Shown here: positions 16,515-26,918 of the stretch, one piece after another
Numbering within the stretch: position 1 is the stretch's first letter
How the letters are laid out: each line of letters begins with the position of its first letter
Origin: Dendrophyllia cribrosa
Lineage: Eukaryota > Cnidaria > Anthozoa > Scleractinia > Dendrophylliidae
Direction of reading: 5' to 3'
Length of the DNA: 64,000 bases
NCBI GenBank assembly: GCA_024195265.1
Contig: JAJLRJ010000013.1
Coordinates: forward strand, 12,909,322 to 12,973,321
The notes under the pieces: model-generated
Database searches by the model: none
The model's input: the letters and a program-made list of their open reading frames with translations, nothing else
Told to the model about the DNA's origin: nothing
Translations under genes and position numbers: made by a program

Positions 16515-19500
16515 ATGGAAAAATCAGACTTAACAAAATTGAGTAAGTCTCAACTAATCCAAATGCTATTAAAGCAACAGAAGAAAAAACCTGAAATTAT
16601 TGTGGTAGATGATACCAAACCAGTTCCAACACCAAGGACTGTCAAACCAATCCCAGCACCTCGTAAGAGTGTAAATCAAATGGTTCAAGATTATGAAAAC
16701 AATATAATTTTTCCACCAGTGCCAGCACCAAGAACTAAAACACCAGTCCCATTACCAAGGACTAAGATAGAGCAAACAGATAAAGCTCTGAAAGGCTATA
16801 CAAAGTCTTTTGAAATAAGTATCAAAAATAACAAAGACCCACTAGTGCAACTACAAAACACAAGAGAGGCTATAGCATATCATATTATAAGTACACTAAA
16901 ATCCATGAAAGGACTGAAATTTGTTGAAACGCTTAAGGTAACATTCACAAAAATATCAGATGGAGAAATAGTGTATAAGACCGCATATTTCAACAGTGTA
17001 GCTCAAACAATTATAAATAATCTAGAAATTACTAAATCACTACAATTGTCAAAACAGCAAATCTTAAATAAAATAGCTCAATGGATATCTGAAGGGTCTG
17101 GTTGGACTGTTAAATCAGTTGAAAACCATTATCTTAATGTTGTAAAATATCAACCAATGAGAGGCTCTTCGTATATTAAACTACCCCAAGAACTCAGAAA
17201 CAGTGTGAAGGGATTGATCAACATGAAAAATGAGGATAATGAATGCTATAGGTGGTGTCACATTAGACATTTGAATCCTCAAGACAAATACCCACAGAGA
17301 ATTAAAAAAGTTGACAAGCAATTCATTAAAAATTTAGATTATTCGGGGATTGAATTCCCAGTAACCACCAAACAGTACAACAAGATTGAAAAACAAAATA
17401 ATATCAACATAAATGTTTTCGGTTATGAAGATCAACAACCATTTCCTATTTACATATCCCAAGAAAAATTTGAAGATCAAATGCATTTATTATTGATAAC
17501 AGAAGGCGAAAACAAACATTATGTATTAATAAAAGACTTCAATAAATTTATGTACAATCAAACAAAACATGAACATAGAAAGCATTTTTGTATGTATTGT
17601 TTACAATGTTTCAGTAGTGAAAGAGTATTATTAAATCATAAAGAAAATTGCATCATCATAAATGGAAAACAAGCCATAAAAATGCCGTCAAAGGATAATA
17701 ACATATTGAAATTCAACAACTTTCATAAGCAGTTGCCTGTACCATTTGTCATCTATGCAGATTTTGAAGCTATTGTAGAAAAAATAGAAGGATGCAGGCC
17801 AAACAATGACAAATCATATACAGAAGCCTATCAAAAACATACAGATTGTGGATATGGTTATAAAGTGGTTTGTTGTTATGATAACAAATACACGAAACAA
17901 ACACAAATATACAGAGGTGAAAAAGCCGTATACAAATTTATGGAAGCTATGCTAGAAGAAGTTAAGTATTGTAAAAATATTATGAAAAAGGAATTTAACA
18001 AACCATTAAAAATGACAAAAGATGATGAAGAGGAATTTCAAAAAGCTAAAAAATGTCATATTTGTAATAAAAAATATACTGATAAGGACATTCGAGTTCG
18101 AGACCATTGCCATATTATAGGCAAATACAGAGGCTCTGCTCATCAAGATTGCAACCTGAAACTCAAAATAAAACCAGAAGAAATAAAAATACCTGTTATA
18201 TTTCACAATCTCCGTGGGTATGACAGTCATTTTATAATGCAAGAGATTGGTGAAATAGTCAAGAAGCATACATATACAAATAAGAAAGGTGAAAAGTGTC
18301 AAATGAATATCAATGCCATACCTAACAACATGGAGAAGTATATGGCTTTCATGTTGGGTAATCATCTTACCTTTATTGATAGTTTCCAATTTATGAGCTC
18401 AAGTTTGGAAAAACTAGTGAGCAATCTACCAAAAAAATTGTTGAAATACACCTCTCAAAAATTCAAAGGTGAAAAACTTGATTTAATGTCACAAAAAGGA
18501 GTATACCCTTACGACTACATGGACAGTTATAATAAATTCGATGAAAAGCTACCACCGAAAGAAGAATTTTACAGCATATTAAATGATGAACATATATCAG
18601 ACGAAGACTATAAACATGCCCAAAATGTGTGGAATACATTCTCTCTTAAAAATATGGGTGAGTACCATGACTTATACCTTAAATCTGACATCATTCTGTT
18701 AGCTGATGTATTCGAAAACTTCAGGAAAACATGCCTAGAATACTATAAACTTGATCCATGTCATTATTTCACATCTCCCGGTTTGTCATGGGATGCTATG
18801 CTAAAAATGACTGACATTAAATTAGAGCTTATGGTCGATATTGATATGTTTCAATTTATTGAAAAGGGCATGCGTGGCGGAATCAGCTATATAGCCAACC
18901 GCTATGGAAAAGCAAACAATAAATACATGAAAACATATGATGAGAAGGCGCCCTCAAAGTATATCATGTATCTTGACGCCAATAATCTGTATGGCTGGGT
19001 AATGAGTCAATACCTTCCAACAGGCGGATTCAGATGGATGACACAAAAACAGATCGATAAGATAGACCTAGCCAAGTATAAAGAAGATAGTGAGAAGGGT
19101 TTGATACTGGAAGTAGATTTAGAGTATCCTGAAGGGTTACACAATCTTCATAATGACTACCCGCTAGGACCGGAAAAGGTTAAAGTAACTGAGAGTATGT
19201 TGTCTGGGTATTGTAAAAACATCGCGAAGAAATATAAAATATCAACTGGTTTAGTTCATAAATTGATACCAACCTTGAAGAACAAAGAAAAATACGTGCT
19301 CCATTATAGGAACCTTCAATTATACACTGATCTTGGTTTGAAAATAACTAAAGTCCATCGAGTACTAGAGTTTGATCAATCTCCTTGGTTAAAACAGTAT
19401 ATCGACTTTAATACAGAAAAAAGGAAGAACGCAAAAAATGCTTTTGAAAAAGACTTCTTTAAACTTATGAATAACTCTGTATTTGGTAAAACGATGGAAA

Positions 19501-20243
19501 ATATTAGAAAGCGAGTAGATGTAAGACTAATCACCGATGAAAAAAAACTATTGAAATATGCCAGTAAACCAACGTATGTTAGTAGTAAGATCTTCAACGA
19601 AAATCTAGTAGCTGTGCATAAGATCAAAGAAACACTTACCCTAAACAGGCCGGCTTATGTGGGTATGTGCATCTTAGATTTAAGCAAGACGTTAATGTAC
19701 GATTTCCATTATAACTACATTAAAAAGAAATATGAAGACAAAGCCAAGTTACTCTTCACAGACACAGACAGCTTGACCTATGAAATCGAAGCTGAAGATG
19801 TATACCAAGACTTTTGGAATGATAAAAATAAATTCGATAACAGCGACTACCCTGAAAGCTCCCCGTATTTTGATAAGACAAATAAAAAAGTTATTGGTAA
19901 ATTCAAAGATGAAGCCGCAGGAGTTCCTATTTGTGAATTTGTTGGGTTGCGATCCAAAATGTATAGTTACATAAAAGATAACCAAAAAGGAGGAAAGACA
20001 GCCAAGGGAATCAAAAAGAATATTATCAAAAATAATATCAAGCATCAAGATTATAAAGAAACGTTATTAGGAAATAAACAGATGCATCACACTATGAAAA
20101 CAATAAGAAGTCAAAACCATAAATTAGGAAGTTATGAAATCAATAAAGTATCACTCAGCTGTTTCGATGACAAAAGGTATATATCAGATGATGGCATAAA
20201 TTCATATGCTTATGGACATTATAAAATAACTTTCCTTAATTAA
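16515..20243 (+). CDS. Protein-primed family B DNA polymerase
   Basis: The replicative polymerase of the element, expected to start synthesis from a protein at the DNA ends. The 1242-residue frame is intact. Residues 36-82 hold four PxPxPR motifs (PVPTPR, PIPAPR, PVPAPR, PVPLPR). A C2H2-type finger (HFCMYCLQCF...H) lies near 356-379. The exonuclease motif is YADFEAI near 414. A cysteine/histidine block CHICNKKY...DHCHIIGKYRG near 514-551 resembles an endonuclease VII zinc region. Polymerase motif A is YLDANNLYGW near 820, motif B KLMNNSVFGKT near 985, motif C FTDTDSL near 1083. The stop lies 15 bases before the outer edge of the degenerate right terminal repeat. The length agrees with cnidarian relatives. 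Confidence 0.95.
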   Translation: MEKSDLTKLSKSQLIQMLLKQQKKKPEIIVVDDTKPVPTPRTVKPIPAPRKSVNQMVQDYENNIIFPPVPAPRTKTPVPLPRTKIEQTDKALKGYTKSFEISIKNNKDPLVQLQNTREAIAYHIISTLKSMKGLKFVETLKVTFTKISDGEIVYKTAYFNSVAQTIINNLEITKSLQLSKQQILNKIAQWISEGSGWTVKSVENHYLNVVKYQPMRGSSYIKLPQELRNSVKGLINMKNEDNECYRWCHIRHLNPQDKYPQRIKKVDKQFIKNLDYSGIEFPVTTKQYNKIEKQNNININVFGYEDQQPFPIYISQEKFEDQMHLLLITEGENKHYVLIKDFNKFMYNQTKHEHRKHFCMYCLQCFSSERVLLNHKENCIIINGKQAIKMPSKDNNILKFNNFHKQLPVPFVIYADFEAIVEKIEGCRPNNDKSYTEAYQKHTDCGYGYKVVCCYDNKYTKQTQIYRGEKAVYKFMEAMLEEVKYCKNIMKKEFNKPLKMTKDDEEEFQKAKKCHICNKKYTDKDIRVRDHCHIIGKYRGSAHQDCNLKLKIKPEEIKIPVIFHNLRGYDSHFIMQEIGEIVKKHTYTNKKGEKCQMNINAIPNNMEKYMAFMLGNHLTFIDSFQFMSSSLEKLVSNLPKKLLKYTSQKFKGEKLDLMSQKGVYPYDYMDSYNKFDEKLPPKEEFYSILNDEHISDEDYKHAQNVWNTFSLKNMGEYHDLYLKSDIILLADVFENFRKTCLEYYKLDPCHYFTSPGLSWDAMLKMTDIKLELMVDIDMFQFIEKGMRGGISYIANRYGKANNKYMKTYDEKAPSKYIMYLDANNLYGWVMSQYLPTGGFRWMTQKQIDKIDLAKYKEDSEKGLILEVDLEYPEGLHNLHNDYPLGPEKVKVTESMLSGYCKNIAKKYKISTGLVHKLIPTLKNKEKYVLHYRNLQLYTDLGLKITKVHRVLEFDQSPWLKQYIDFNTEKRKNAKNAFEKDFFKLMNNSVFGKTMENIRKRVDVRLITDEKKLLKYASKPTYVSSKIFNENLVAVHKIKETLTLNRPAYVGMCILDLSKTLMYDFHYNYIKKKYEDKAKLLFTDTDSLTYEIEAEDVYQDFWNDKNKFDNSDYPESSPYFDKTNKKVIGKFKDEAAGVPICEFVGLRSKMYSYIKDNQKGGKTAKGIKKNIIKNNIKHQDYKETLLGNKQMHHTMKTIRSQNHKLGSYEINKVSLSCFDDKRYISDDGINSYAYGHYKITFLN

Positions 20244-20258
20244 ATCCTGTGTAGACTT

Positions 20259-20476
20259 CCTATGTTTCCGAGAATTGTGTCACGCAAAGGATTCTATTAT
20301 GCTGGATCACGCAATGTAATAAACGCACTTTGTTTTTTTTTAATATATAGTTTCATTTAATATTTCTATCTGATTGTGTTATATGATTGTTCCATCAGCT
20401 GGCAGTAGTATAGACTTGGCTTGGTATCAGATCAGTTTTGCAAAACTGATCTGGTACCGCCAAGTCCTATACTACT
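20259..20476. repeat. Polinton right terminal inverted repeat
   Basis: About 218 bases complementary to 2969-3189, with the same terminal hairpin at 20403-20476. It keeps the AAACGCAC core at 20321. The element ends ...CTATACTACT at 20476. Confidence 0.93.
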
Positions 20477-20482
20477 ACGGTA
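20477..20482. repeat. Target site duplication, right copy (ACGGTA)
   Basis: The six bases ACGGTA directly after the right Polinton terminus, identical to 2963-2968. In the interrupted retroelement frame they code across the protease-to-RT linker. Confidence 0.95.
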
Positions 20483-21240
20483 GATGAGAAGGGTGGGGAA
20501 CTCTTGGGCTGTGCGGGTTGTGTCTGATTGGTGGGTGCTGAGGTGGTGGTCGGTGACGGTATGACCGCTGTAGGTAGAACCTGGCTGAGATGCTCGTGGC
20601 GGCCGATGGCTTTAGGTTCATCAGACGTGTTGACTAAACGGATTTTGGTTCCGACGACTTCCAGGATTTGGGGCTCGGGCCAAATGCAGGTAGGTTTGGT
20701 ATGCTTTGATATAGGGGTGTCTGTACGAGGTTGGAGGGCGAGTACACAATCTTCTCCTAGGTCGAAGGGGACGTCCAGCTCCACGTACTCACCAGGCCAA
20801 ACAACAGTCGCGGACGAGGAAGCGCGTAGGATGTAACTTTGCGCGCGCCGCACAGCATGGGAGCCAGTGGTTGGGTCACCAGTAAGTTCATAGTGGATGA
20901 CTTCTGAGTCTTGAATGCGTACTTGGCACTTTGCAGGGCGAACGGTGATGTCGTTGGTAATGAGAAAGGGTGTGCCAGCTAGAACATCTACGTCTAAGTC
21001 ATCAACAACGAGGGCGTCAAGAGCGAGTTGTTTGTCTGCTCGGGATAAGATGAGGCGAGTCTCGCCAACTACAGCTAAGGGAGTCATACCGTCGGCTTGC
21101 AATGCTTGTTGGGAGGACTTTACAATGGTTGCGCCGATAGAACGGGCCACGGAAGATTTGATCATACTAGTCTCCGCGCCTGTGTCGATGGTGAGTCGTA
21201 ACGGATGATGCTTGTAGAAAGCCTTGAAGTGGGGTGACTA
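20483..21240 (-). pseudogene. Retroelement aspartic protease region
   Basis: The retroviral-type aspartic protease that would process Gag-Pol. The catalytic DTGA triplet lies near 21185-21200 on the minus strand, just before the ATG of the longest open frame (21165). The substrate-flap and second-half motif follow as LVVDDLDVDVLAGTPFL, ending in the usual G-x-P-F/W type block. After that comes a 120-residue beta-rich linker and a Pro/Thr/Ser-rich tail that is interrupted by the Polinton. The last few residues of the open frame are Polinton terminal-repeat sequence. The domain itself appears unbroken, but its junctions with gag and RT are damaged. Confidence 0.75.
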
Positions 21241-22277
21241 CTTAGTACTGACGCGACGCGAGACTGAACGTGCTGAGGTACGTGGTGGGGGGTCATGTTC
21301 ATCGAGGAAGGGTGAGGGCGCATAATCTGTGTAGTCAGGGTCCTCGTCGTCAAGGGTAGACGTAAGGCGAGATCGAGACAGGTAAGAACGGTCCTCCGGG
21401 GGTAAATACGAGCAAGCGCTTAGAAAGTGTTGGTCATTGCTGCCTGCTTGTTTACATAAAGGACAGGACTTTGGTCGCTTGTTTGCAGGCCATGGTTGGG
21501 GAGACGGTTTGTAAGAAGGGCGAGGTGGAGGTTGTCTGAACCTCGAGGCAGTGGTGCGCAGTACTTTGGTGTCAGCGGCAGAGCGGATCTCTTCGAGGAG
21601 AGAATCTAGCGCCTGTGAAATTTCAGGTTTCAAAGAAGCTAGTGTCCTGGCTCTTAACTCTGTGCCGTAACGCTGCTTTACGAGACCAGGTAGCTCGGTA
21701 TGGATAACCATGTTAAAACCACCACGTTTTCAAGCGTGGGGGTCAGTTCCTCATCAACGGCTGAAACGGTTGCGCCATGGTGGGTTATGTTGCTATTGGC
21801 AACAAGCAGATTATCTTCGGTGAAGGACATTAACCGTTGGAATAAGTCTTCAGGGCGTTCATCAACTTCTAGCTTTATGTTGGAGAAATCTAGGAAGTGT
21901 GCACCAGTAGACTGGAAGCCATAGTGGGCCCTTATTGCTTGCCAAATGGAGTTGATGGATGTAGAATTTTTCACGATAGTATTGCGTGAAATAATAGGGC
22001 AAAAGTTTGCGATTTGTCCTAACATGAGTTCGCGATGTAAGTTTTTCTGAAAGGCGGTACGTCGGCGAGTAGTTGGGACGTCTTCCCCATCAGGAGTGAG
22101 TCCTTTATGGGGGGCAGTTGGAGACTTTTTCTGCCACGTAAAACTGTCCGCTAAAAAAGGTGCGAAATTAGCATCCAGGGAGAGGGAATACTGAAGATTC
22201 TGCCTCCAAGCTTCGAATGTTGTGATAGATTCGTTCTTTGTGAGGGACCATTGCTTAGGAGCTCTATTCGAATTCAT
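21238..22277 (-). pseudogene. Retroelement gag, frameshifted
   Basis: The gag protein of the minus-strand retroelement. The ATG is at 22277. The first part (to about 21712) has a tryptophan-rich start ([21 protein letters not shown]) and a helical capsid-like centre ([22 protein letters not shown]...LFQRLMSF) typical of Ty3-like Gag. A frameshift near 21710 moves the remainder (21238-21711) to another frame; that part ends in a Pro/Arg-rich region with a zinc-knuckle-like CPLCKQAGSNDQHFLSAC (C-x2-C-x8-H-x4-C, wider than the usual C-x2-C-x4-H-x4-C) and a tail rich in Ser and Asp. It is continuous with the protease. Confidence 0.7.
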
Positions 22278-22786
22278 GCTGTAGCAATATAAAGGAACAA
22301 TGAAGTGATACTTTCCTTAAGTTGAGATGACTGTTCACTCGACCATAGAATAGGCAGACTCGTTGTTGCTTAGATCAGCCGCGAGACGGCTCTCGGGCTC
22401 TCGGGACGTGGATAAGTAGTCGCTGCCACCACGCCAGTATTGAAGAGACAAGAGCGTCACAACGAAGGAACTCTAACAGCTTTAATGGACTTAATAACAA
22501 CCAAACGTTCGTACAACAAGATGGCCTCTCAGAATAACACGAGGAGGAAAAAACATGCGTGCGCATACACTAGTAAAGGAGCTACGGGAACTGTCGCCAT
22601 AATGGAAAAAGGCGGGCGCAGCGATGGCCATGGTAAAACGTTATCGTCTTGCACGGGTCCCGACCTAAACTTTACTGAACTAGGCTGAATTACGGAGCGG
22701 GCTGCTTATATATAGAGGGAGGAGGTCCGGGGTTATGCCGCGCATTCCTACGAGTCACGCTGGGAATGAAAAGAAGTATATGATTG
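22278..22786. other. Upstream leader of the retroelement, no gene seen
   Basis: The region 5' of gag on the minus strand should contain the primer-binding site and LTR. I see a GC-rich segment near 22375-22450 and no clear LTR boundary. Short open frames here have no recognisable content. Confidence 0.4.
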
Positions 22787-23082
22787 TATACACCAAATTG
22801 AAGAAACGTTGTCGGGTGAAAAGCATAAACCATGAACGATGCGACCCAAAGGCTTACTGGGAAGTTGGAAAATTTAATCTTCGTCTGTGACAGAATATAC
22901 ATTATATTAACGCAGGATGCATAAATCATGCTCTTAAATGTCTCAAACAAAGAAAACATCTTGATTATCAACAAATAGAATATTACTAGCTTGCCAATGC
23001 TGCCTACCCAAAATCCCATTCGGTCTCATCGTTCATGGTTTATGCTTTTCACGAGTCAACGTTTATTCAATTTGGTGTATAT
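22787..23082. repeat. Inverted-repeat element with 55-bp arms
   Basis: ACACCAAATTGAAGAAACG at 22789 and its neighbours to 22841 reappear inverted at 23026-23082, with a spacer of about 185 bases. Probably a decayed MITE; no target duplication recognised. Confidence 0.6.
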
Positions 23083-24107
23083 TAGGCTTTTTGTGCGTAT
23101 ATCCCTAGTGAGAATAGTTACCGATTAGATTAACATTTTAAAGCATTATATTGCTTTCCTAAGAAAAATCAAATATTTTCTAGTAATGTCAAACAACACG
23201 GTTTTCTTTCTCATTGCAGAGTTATATTTCCGTTTTTCGTCAAAAAAAGTGCTTGAACAAGAAATATCGAAGATCCTATTAAAATGATGGATTTGTTTGT
23301 TGCTTTCATTTCTGACCACGAACGAAGATATTATCAGTTTTGCTATCTTAAATTCGAGATGAAAAAAGGTTATTGTATTGTCATTGTAACAACAATTTGC
23401 ACAATACAAAATATTCATTAATGTAATTTTCATAACTTATTATTCATAAGAGCGCGCCATATAAACTATCTCTGATTGGTTTACTTTTACTAATCGATAA
23501 CTGTCCGCGACCATCAAACTTAGGAGATTGCTTACCTTAGGATGGTCATAAGATATCGTTCGTGAATAGCACTTAGGACTTATCTTAGGAAGCTCCTAAA
23601 TTTTCTCTTAAGTTATATCTTAAGATATATCTTAGGTAGGATTTCGTGATAAGGGCCCCTTGTTTGCCCTCCGGGATATTCTTAGTACGTTAGTACGGCC
23701 CCTTGTTTGCCCTCACGTTAGTACTGACGGCCTCTTCTTTTGTAGTGAAAGACTAGTAAGTGAAATAGTTAGTACAGGTTAGTTCGCCCATATTCTTGAT
23801 CTCAACATTTTCAACTTACAGTTTCATATAGGGCAGTTTCACCCCCTCTATTAAGCCCCCTTCTAGAAGGCCTGAAAATAAATAAGCCCCGGGGCTTAAA
23901 AGACTGAAAAGAGCGTTTACGGTAAGTGATGTTATCCTAGTCCCTGTGGTTGCGTCACTCAAGTGAAACCAGACTTGAAGTTCTTAACTCAGTCCTTTTA
24001 TTCTTTTCTGTAAGAAGTAGAAGTGAACAATGTTCATTTTAATGTCATTTCTGACATCACCACTTTCAATGCAAAAATACTCCCACAACGGGAAAACATC
24101 AAGTCGC
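23083..24107. other. Intergenic, AT-rich, no gene seen
   Basis: No coding signal. At 23500-23650 there is a block of CTTAGGA/TCTTAAG-type short palindromes, and GGCCCCTTGTTTGCCCT is repeated at 23655 and 23696. These look like remains of small repeats. Confidence 0.4.
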
Positions 24108-24705
24108 CAGTCGGACCTCTATTAAGCGGCCACCCTCGGGACTTTGAAAACTGGCCGCTTAATAGAGGTTGGCTGTTTAATAGAGGTACAATACAAATTG
24201 GATAGAAATGGCAGTCAACGTCATTTTATTGCCTCTATATAGCAAAACGCTTGTTGAAAAGTGAACATATGTGAAGATAAATGCAAAAATCATTGAAACA
24301 AAAAATTAAGTGCCTTGTATTTGCGCATTTCAAGTCGTGCAAAGTTCTAGCTCTAACACAGAGAGCATGTAGTCGATAAGTACAGTATTTTGTATTGCGG
24401 CTTGTGACTTGTCATTATAGTGGAGATTAAATTGCATTTCTCGTTGTTATCAGTTATCACCTTCATATTATATGTCACCATTTCGCTTGAAAAGATAATT
24501 TGCTGGCCGCTTAACAGAGGTAAAAAAACAATAAATACTAAACTTGCAACAGCAAAAAGGTGGCCGCGGCCGTTTAATAGAGGTGGCCGTTAAATAGAGG
24601 TATCGAATACAGCACTTTACTGACAAATAATTCGGGACTTTGGAAAGTGGCCGCTTAATGGAGGGTGGCCGCTTAATAGGTGGCCGCTTAATAGAGATCC
24701 GACTG
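24108..24705. mobile_element. MITE-like element, termini CAGTCGGA (pogo/Tigger-like)
   Basis: It starts CAGTCGGACCTCTATTAAGC at 24108 and ends with the complement ...AGAGATCCGACTG at 24705, followed by TA. The motif GGCCGCTTAATAGAGG recurs at least six times near both ends, giving multi-copy subterminal repeats. CAG-starting ends beside TA fit the pogo group, but no transposase is present. Confidence 0.65.
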
Positions 24706-24883
24706 TATTATTATCAATATACGCGGCCAAATAAGAAACTGTCTTCGAGAAAACACGCGTGAGTGACGGGCGATATTGAATTTGACGGGCTGCAAACGCA
24801 TTTACGGCCCTGTTTCTGTTAAACATTTTTTCTTATTAAATGAATTTGTACGATTTGGCCTTGTGTATTGATAATAATGATAA

Positions 24884-25022
24884 TCACGTGACTTTTGTCG
24901 GGCATATAGTTTATTTGTGTCCATCGTAGCATCATTTGCACCCTCGCTCCGCTCGGGCGCAAATGATGCTACTCACTCGGGCCACAAATAAACTATATGC
25001 CCTCCAAAAGTCATGTGATTGT
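24884..25022. repeat. Palindromic element of about 140 bp
   Basis: CATATAGTTTATTTGTG near 24904 pairs with CACAAATAAACTATATG near 24982, and GCATCATTTGC with GCAAATGATGC closer to the centre. The outer CACGTGACTTTTGT and CAAAAGTCATGTG also pair. A foldback MITE is likely. Confidence 0.7.
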
Positions 25023-25309
25023 CCTATTCAAAACGTTTGAATGCATGGACTGAACCAAGCTTAGATGATTCTAATATACAAACAGTTTTAAACTTACATG
25101 TTCTCACAACACAACAACCAAAAACCCAACATTAGGCCGATTTTAAGTTTGTTTAGAGTAATAATAGGATACATGCACCAGGAAGTACAAAAATAATAGT
25201 GGTTATATGGGAGCTCTAATAAATTGTTCTGTACATTCATTCAATTGAAAATAGCAATGCCATTTCTTAGTTACTCTAAGATGTCTGCAGTATAAAACGA
25301 ATTTCGGTG

Positions 25310-25873
25310 TACCGTGTGGCATGACATTTTTTGCGGGTTTTAATTTTTCCGGATTTGCGGATTGCCCTCGATCCACAAAACTAAGTTCCCACAGAAAAAA
25401 AAACTCTCACAAAATAATACTCCGCAAAAATTTACTCCCTTCAGTCAAATAAAGAGCTTGGCTTATTAATATAAACTTGCGTTACAGGGACGATATCGAA
25501 CGTAAATAAGAACTATTAAAAACAACATATTTTTTTCAATAGTAATAATAGTTTTTTTCTTGAGCGTGGCAGAAGGCATGGGTAGGCTTTTTGTTTGATT
25601 TCGGTTTTGCGTCAGTCCTTCAGGATTCGAGGATTTAATAGACCATCAAGGATTTAATAGAATTCAGTGGAATGTCTCGTAGAGCGTACCGTTACTCAAC
25701 AAGTAATTAAAGTCGAAAATATTAAGTTTCCTTCCTTGTCAATGTTCTGCTGCTTGAACACGAAATCGCAAAAAATTTAGTTCCCAGCAGAAATTTCAGA
25801 AATCATCTCGAACCGCGAAGAAATCGCCAAACCGCAAAATAAAACTATCGCAAAATTTTCATGCTGCACGGTA
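25310..25873. mobile_element. MITE with TACCGTG termini
   Basis: TACCGTGTGGCATGACATTT at 25310 faces ATGCTGCACGGTA ending at 25873. Inner flanks TTGCGG... and ...CGCAAAATTTT also match. The interior is AT-rich with many CGCAAA-type repeats and no gene. Confidence 0.65.
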
Positions 25874-26214
25874 TGTAATTTGCACCAATTGTAACTACTA
25901 TATGTTCCTTGACTCTTTATACCATGCATCTAACAGTCCCAAAGTAACAATAGGCCATTTTAACAATAGGGAAGATATCAATGACGTCACCAATTGTTAT
26001 TAATGTGCCAACCAGGGCCTTATTGGCTACCGAAACAAAGGGTTCTTTTGTTCCAGTGGCTGGCACATTTGAATAACAAAAAGAATGTTTGTAAACAGAT
26101 ATCATCCCTTTAGTGTCATTTACTACATAAGTCCAGGATAAGAATAACTACCGTAGAGTTCCGAAAGCAGCGGCTCCCCGAAAGAAACGTTAATTTTCGG
26201 ACCTTTCTAGTAAT

Positions 26215-26412
26215 TCAGTAACGGAAAGTAATGGAAAGTAACGGAAAGTAACGGAAAGTAACGAAAAGTAACGGAAAGTAACGGAAAGTAACGAAAGGAA
26301 AGGAAAGTAACAGAAGCAACGGAAAGTAACGAAAGTAACGGAAAGTAACGAAGGAAACGAAAGTAACGGAACTAAAGGAAAGTAAAGGAAAGTAACGGAA
26401 AGTAACAGTCGA
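26215..26412. repeat. Minisatellite of GTAACGGAAA units
   Basis: About twenty imperfect copies of the 10-base unit GTAACGGAAA. The long reading frames seen on the minus strand (Phe/Leu/Ser-rich) are products of this repeat. Confidence 0.9.
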
Positions 26413-26799
26413 ATCGAAAAAAAAAAACATACCAAGTTACGTCTACATGCAAATGGAATAGCTTAGTGTTTTAGTGAATTAAAGGGAATTAACTCGCGTA
26501 TTTCAGGTGCCCGAAAGTAACGGGGGCCACTACTTTCGGTCGAACTCTACGGGTACCTGATGTTGTTGTTGTTGTTGTCGTACCAGAATTCTTCGGGTTT
26601 TTTGTTTTCTCGCGCTAATTAGGGCTATTGTTATTTAAGTTGTACAGGGATTACAAAATTTTAATAATAATAAAAAACATAAACAAATTCTGGTAGATAT
26701 AGTAAAATGACACCATCATGAAAATAACCTGAAGTATTATTTTGACTCGGCAAATGTTCTAAAAATATTTTGACAATTGTTCTAGAATTTTCTGAGGTT

Positions 26800-26918
26800 C
26801 TAGCCAAGTGAAAGGCGTGGTGACTTGTGTCTTGATGTCCTTTTCATATCTTCCTTCACCTTCATTCTCATCAGTTCTAGACATGCTCTGGCATCTTCAT
26901 GGCTGTCATGACCTTCAA
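26800..26918 (-). CDS. REXO1: REXO1-like exon 13 (Exo III motif, stop)
   Basis: The last coding exon. It begins after TTTCAG in phase 1 and codes for [20 protein letters not shown], the Exo III motif with catalytic His and Asp, then a short basic tail and TAG at 26800-26802. Confidence 0.9.

Larger units (their letters stand above)
2969..20476. mobile_element. Polinton/Maverick (adintovirus-like) element, 17.5 kb
   Basis: A complete Polinton bounded by inverted repeats (5'-AGTAGTATAG at 2969, its complement ending at 20476) and a perfect 6-bp target duplication. It encodes the diagnostic pair of protein-primed family B polymerase (16515-20243) and retrovirus-like integrase (about 14398-15369), plus a virion module: packaging ATPase, protease, major and minor capsid proteins. 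It is markedly AT-rich compared with the host retroelement it interrupts. Genes lie in two directions, with 4784-8438 on the minus strand and the rest on the plus strand. The length is typical of the group (15-20 kb). Several structural genes are frameshifted, so this copy probably cannot form particles without help. Confidence 0.97.

Noticed and set aside
18006..20048. Minus-strand frames of 83-127 codons inside the polymerase gene
   Set aside because: They are shadows of the 1242-codon polymerase frame, with hydrophobic composition caused by reverse reading of Lys/Asn/Glu-rich codons.
1..22700. LTRs of the split retroelement
   Set aside because: I compared the flank before 270 with the sequence after 22277 and saw no direct repeat, so I do not annotate any LTR.
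26190..26435. Two hydrophobic minus-strand frames of 71 and 81 codons
   Set aside because: They come from the GTAACGGAAA minisatellite and are not proteins.
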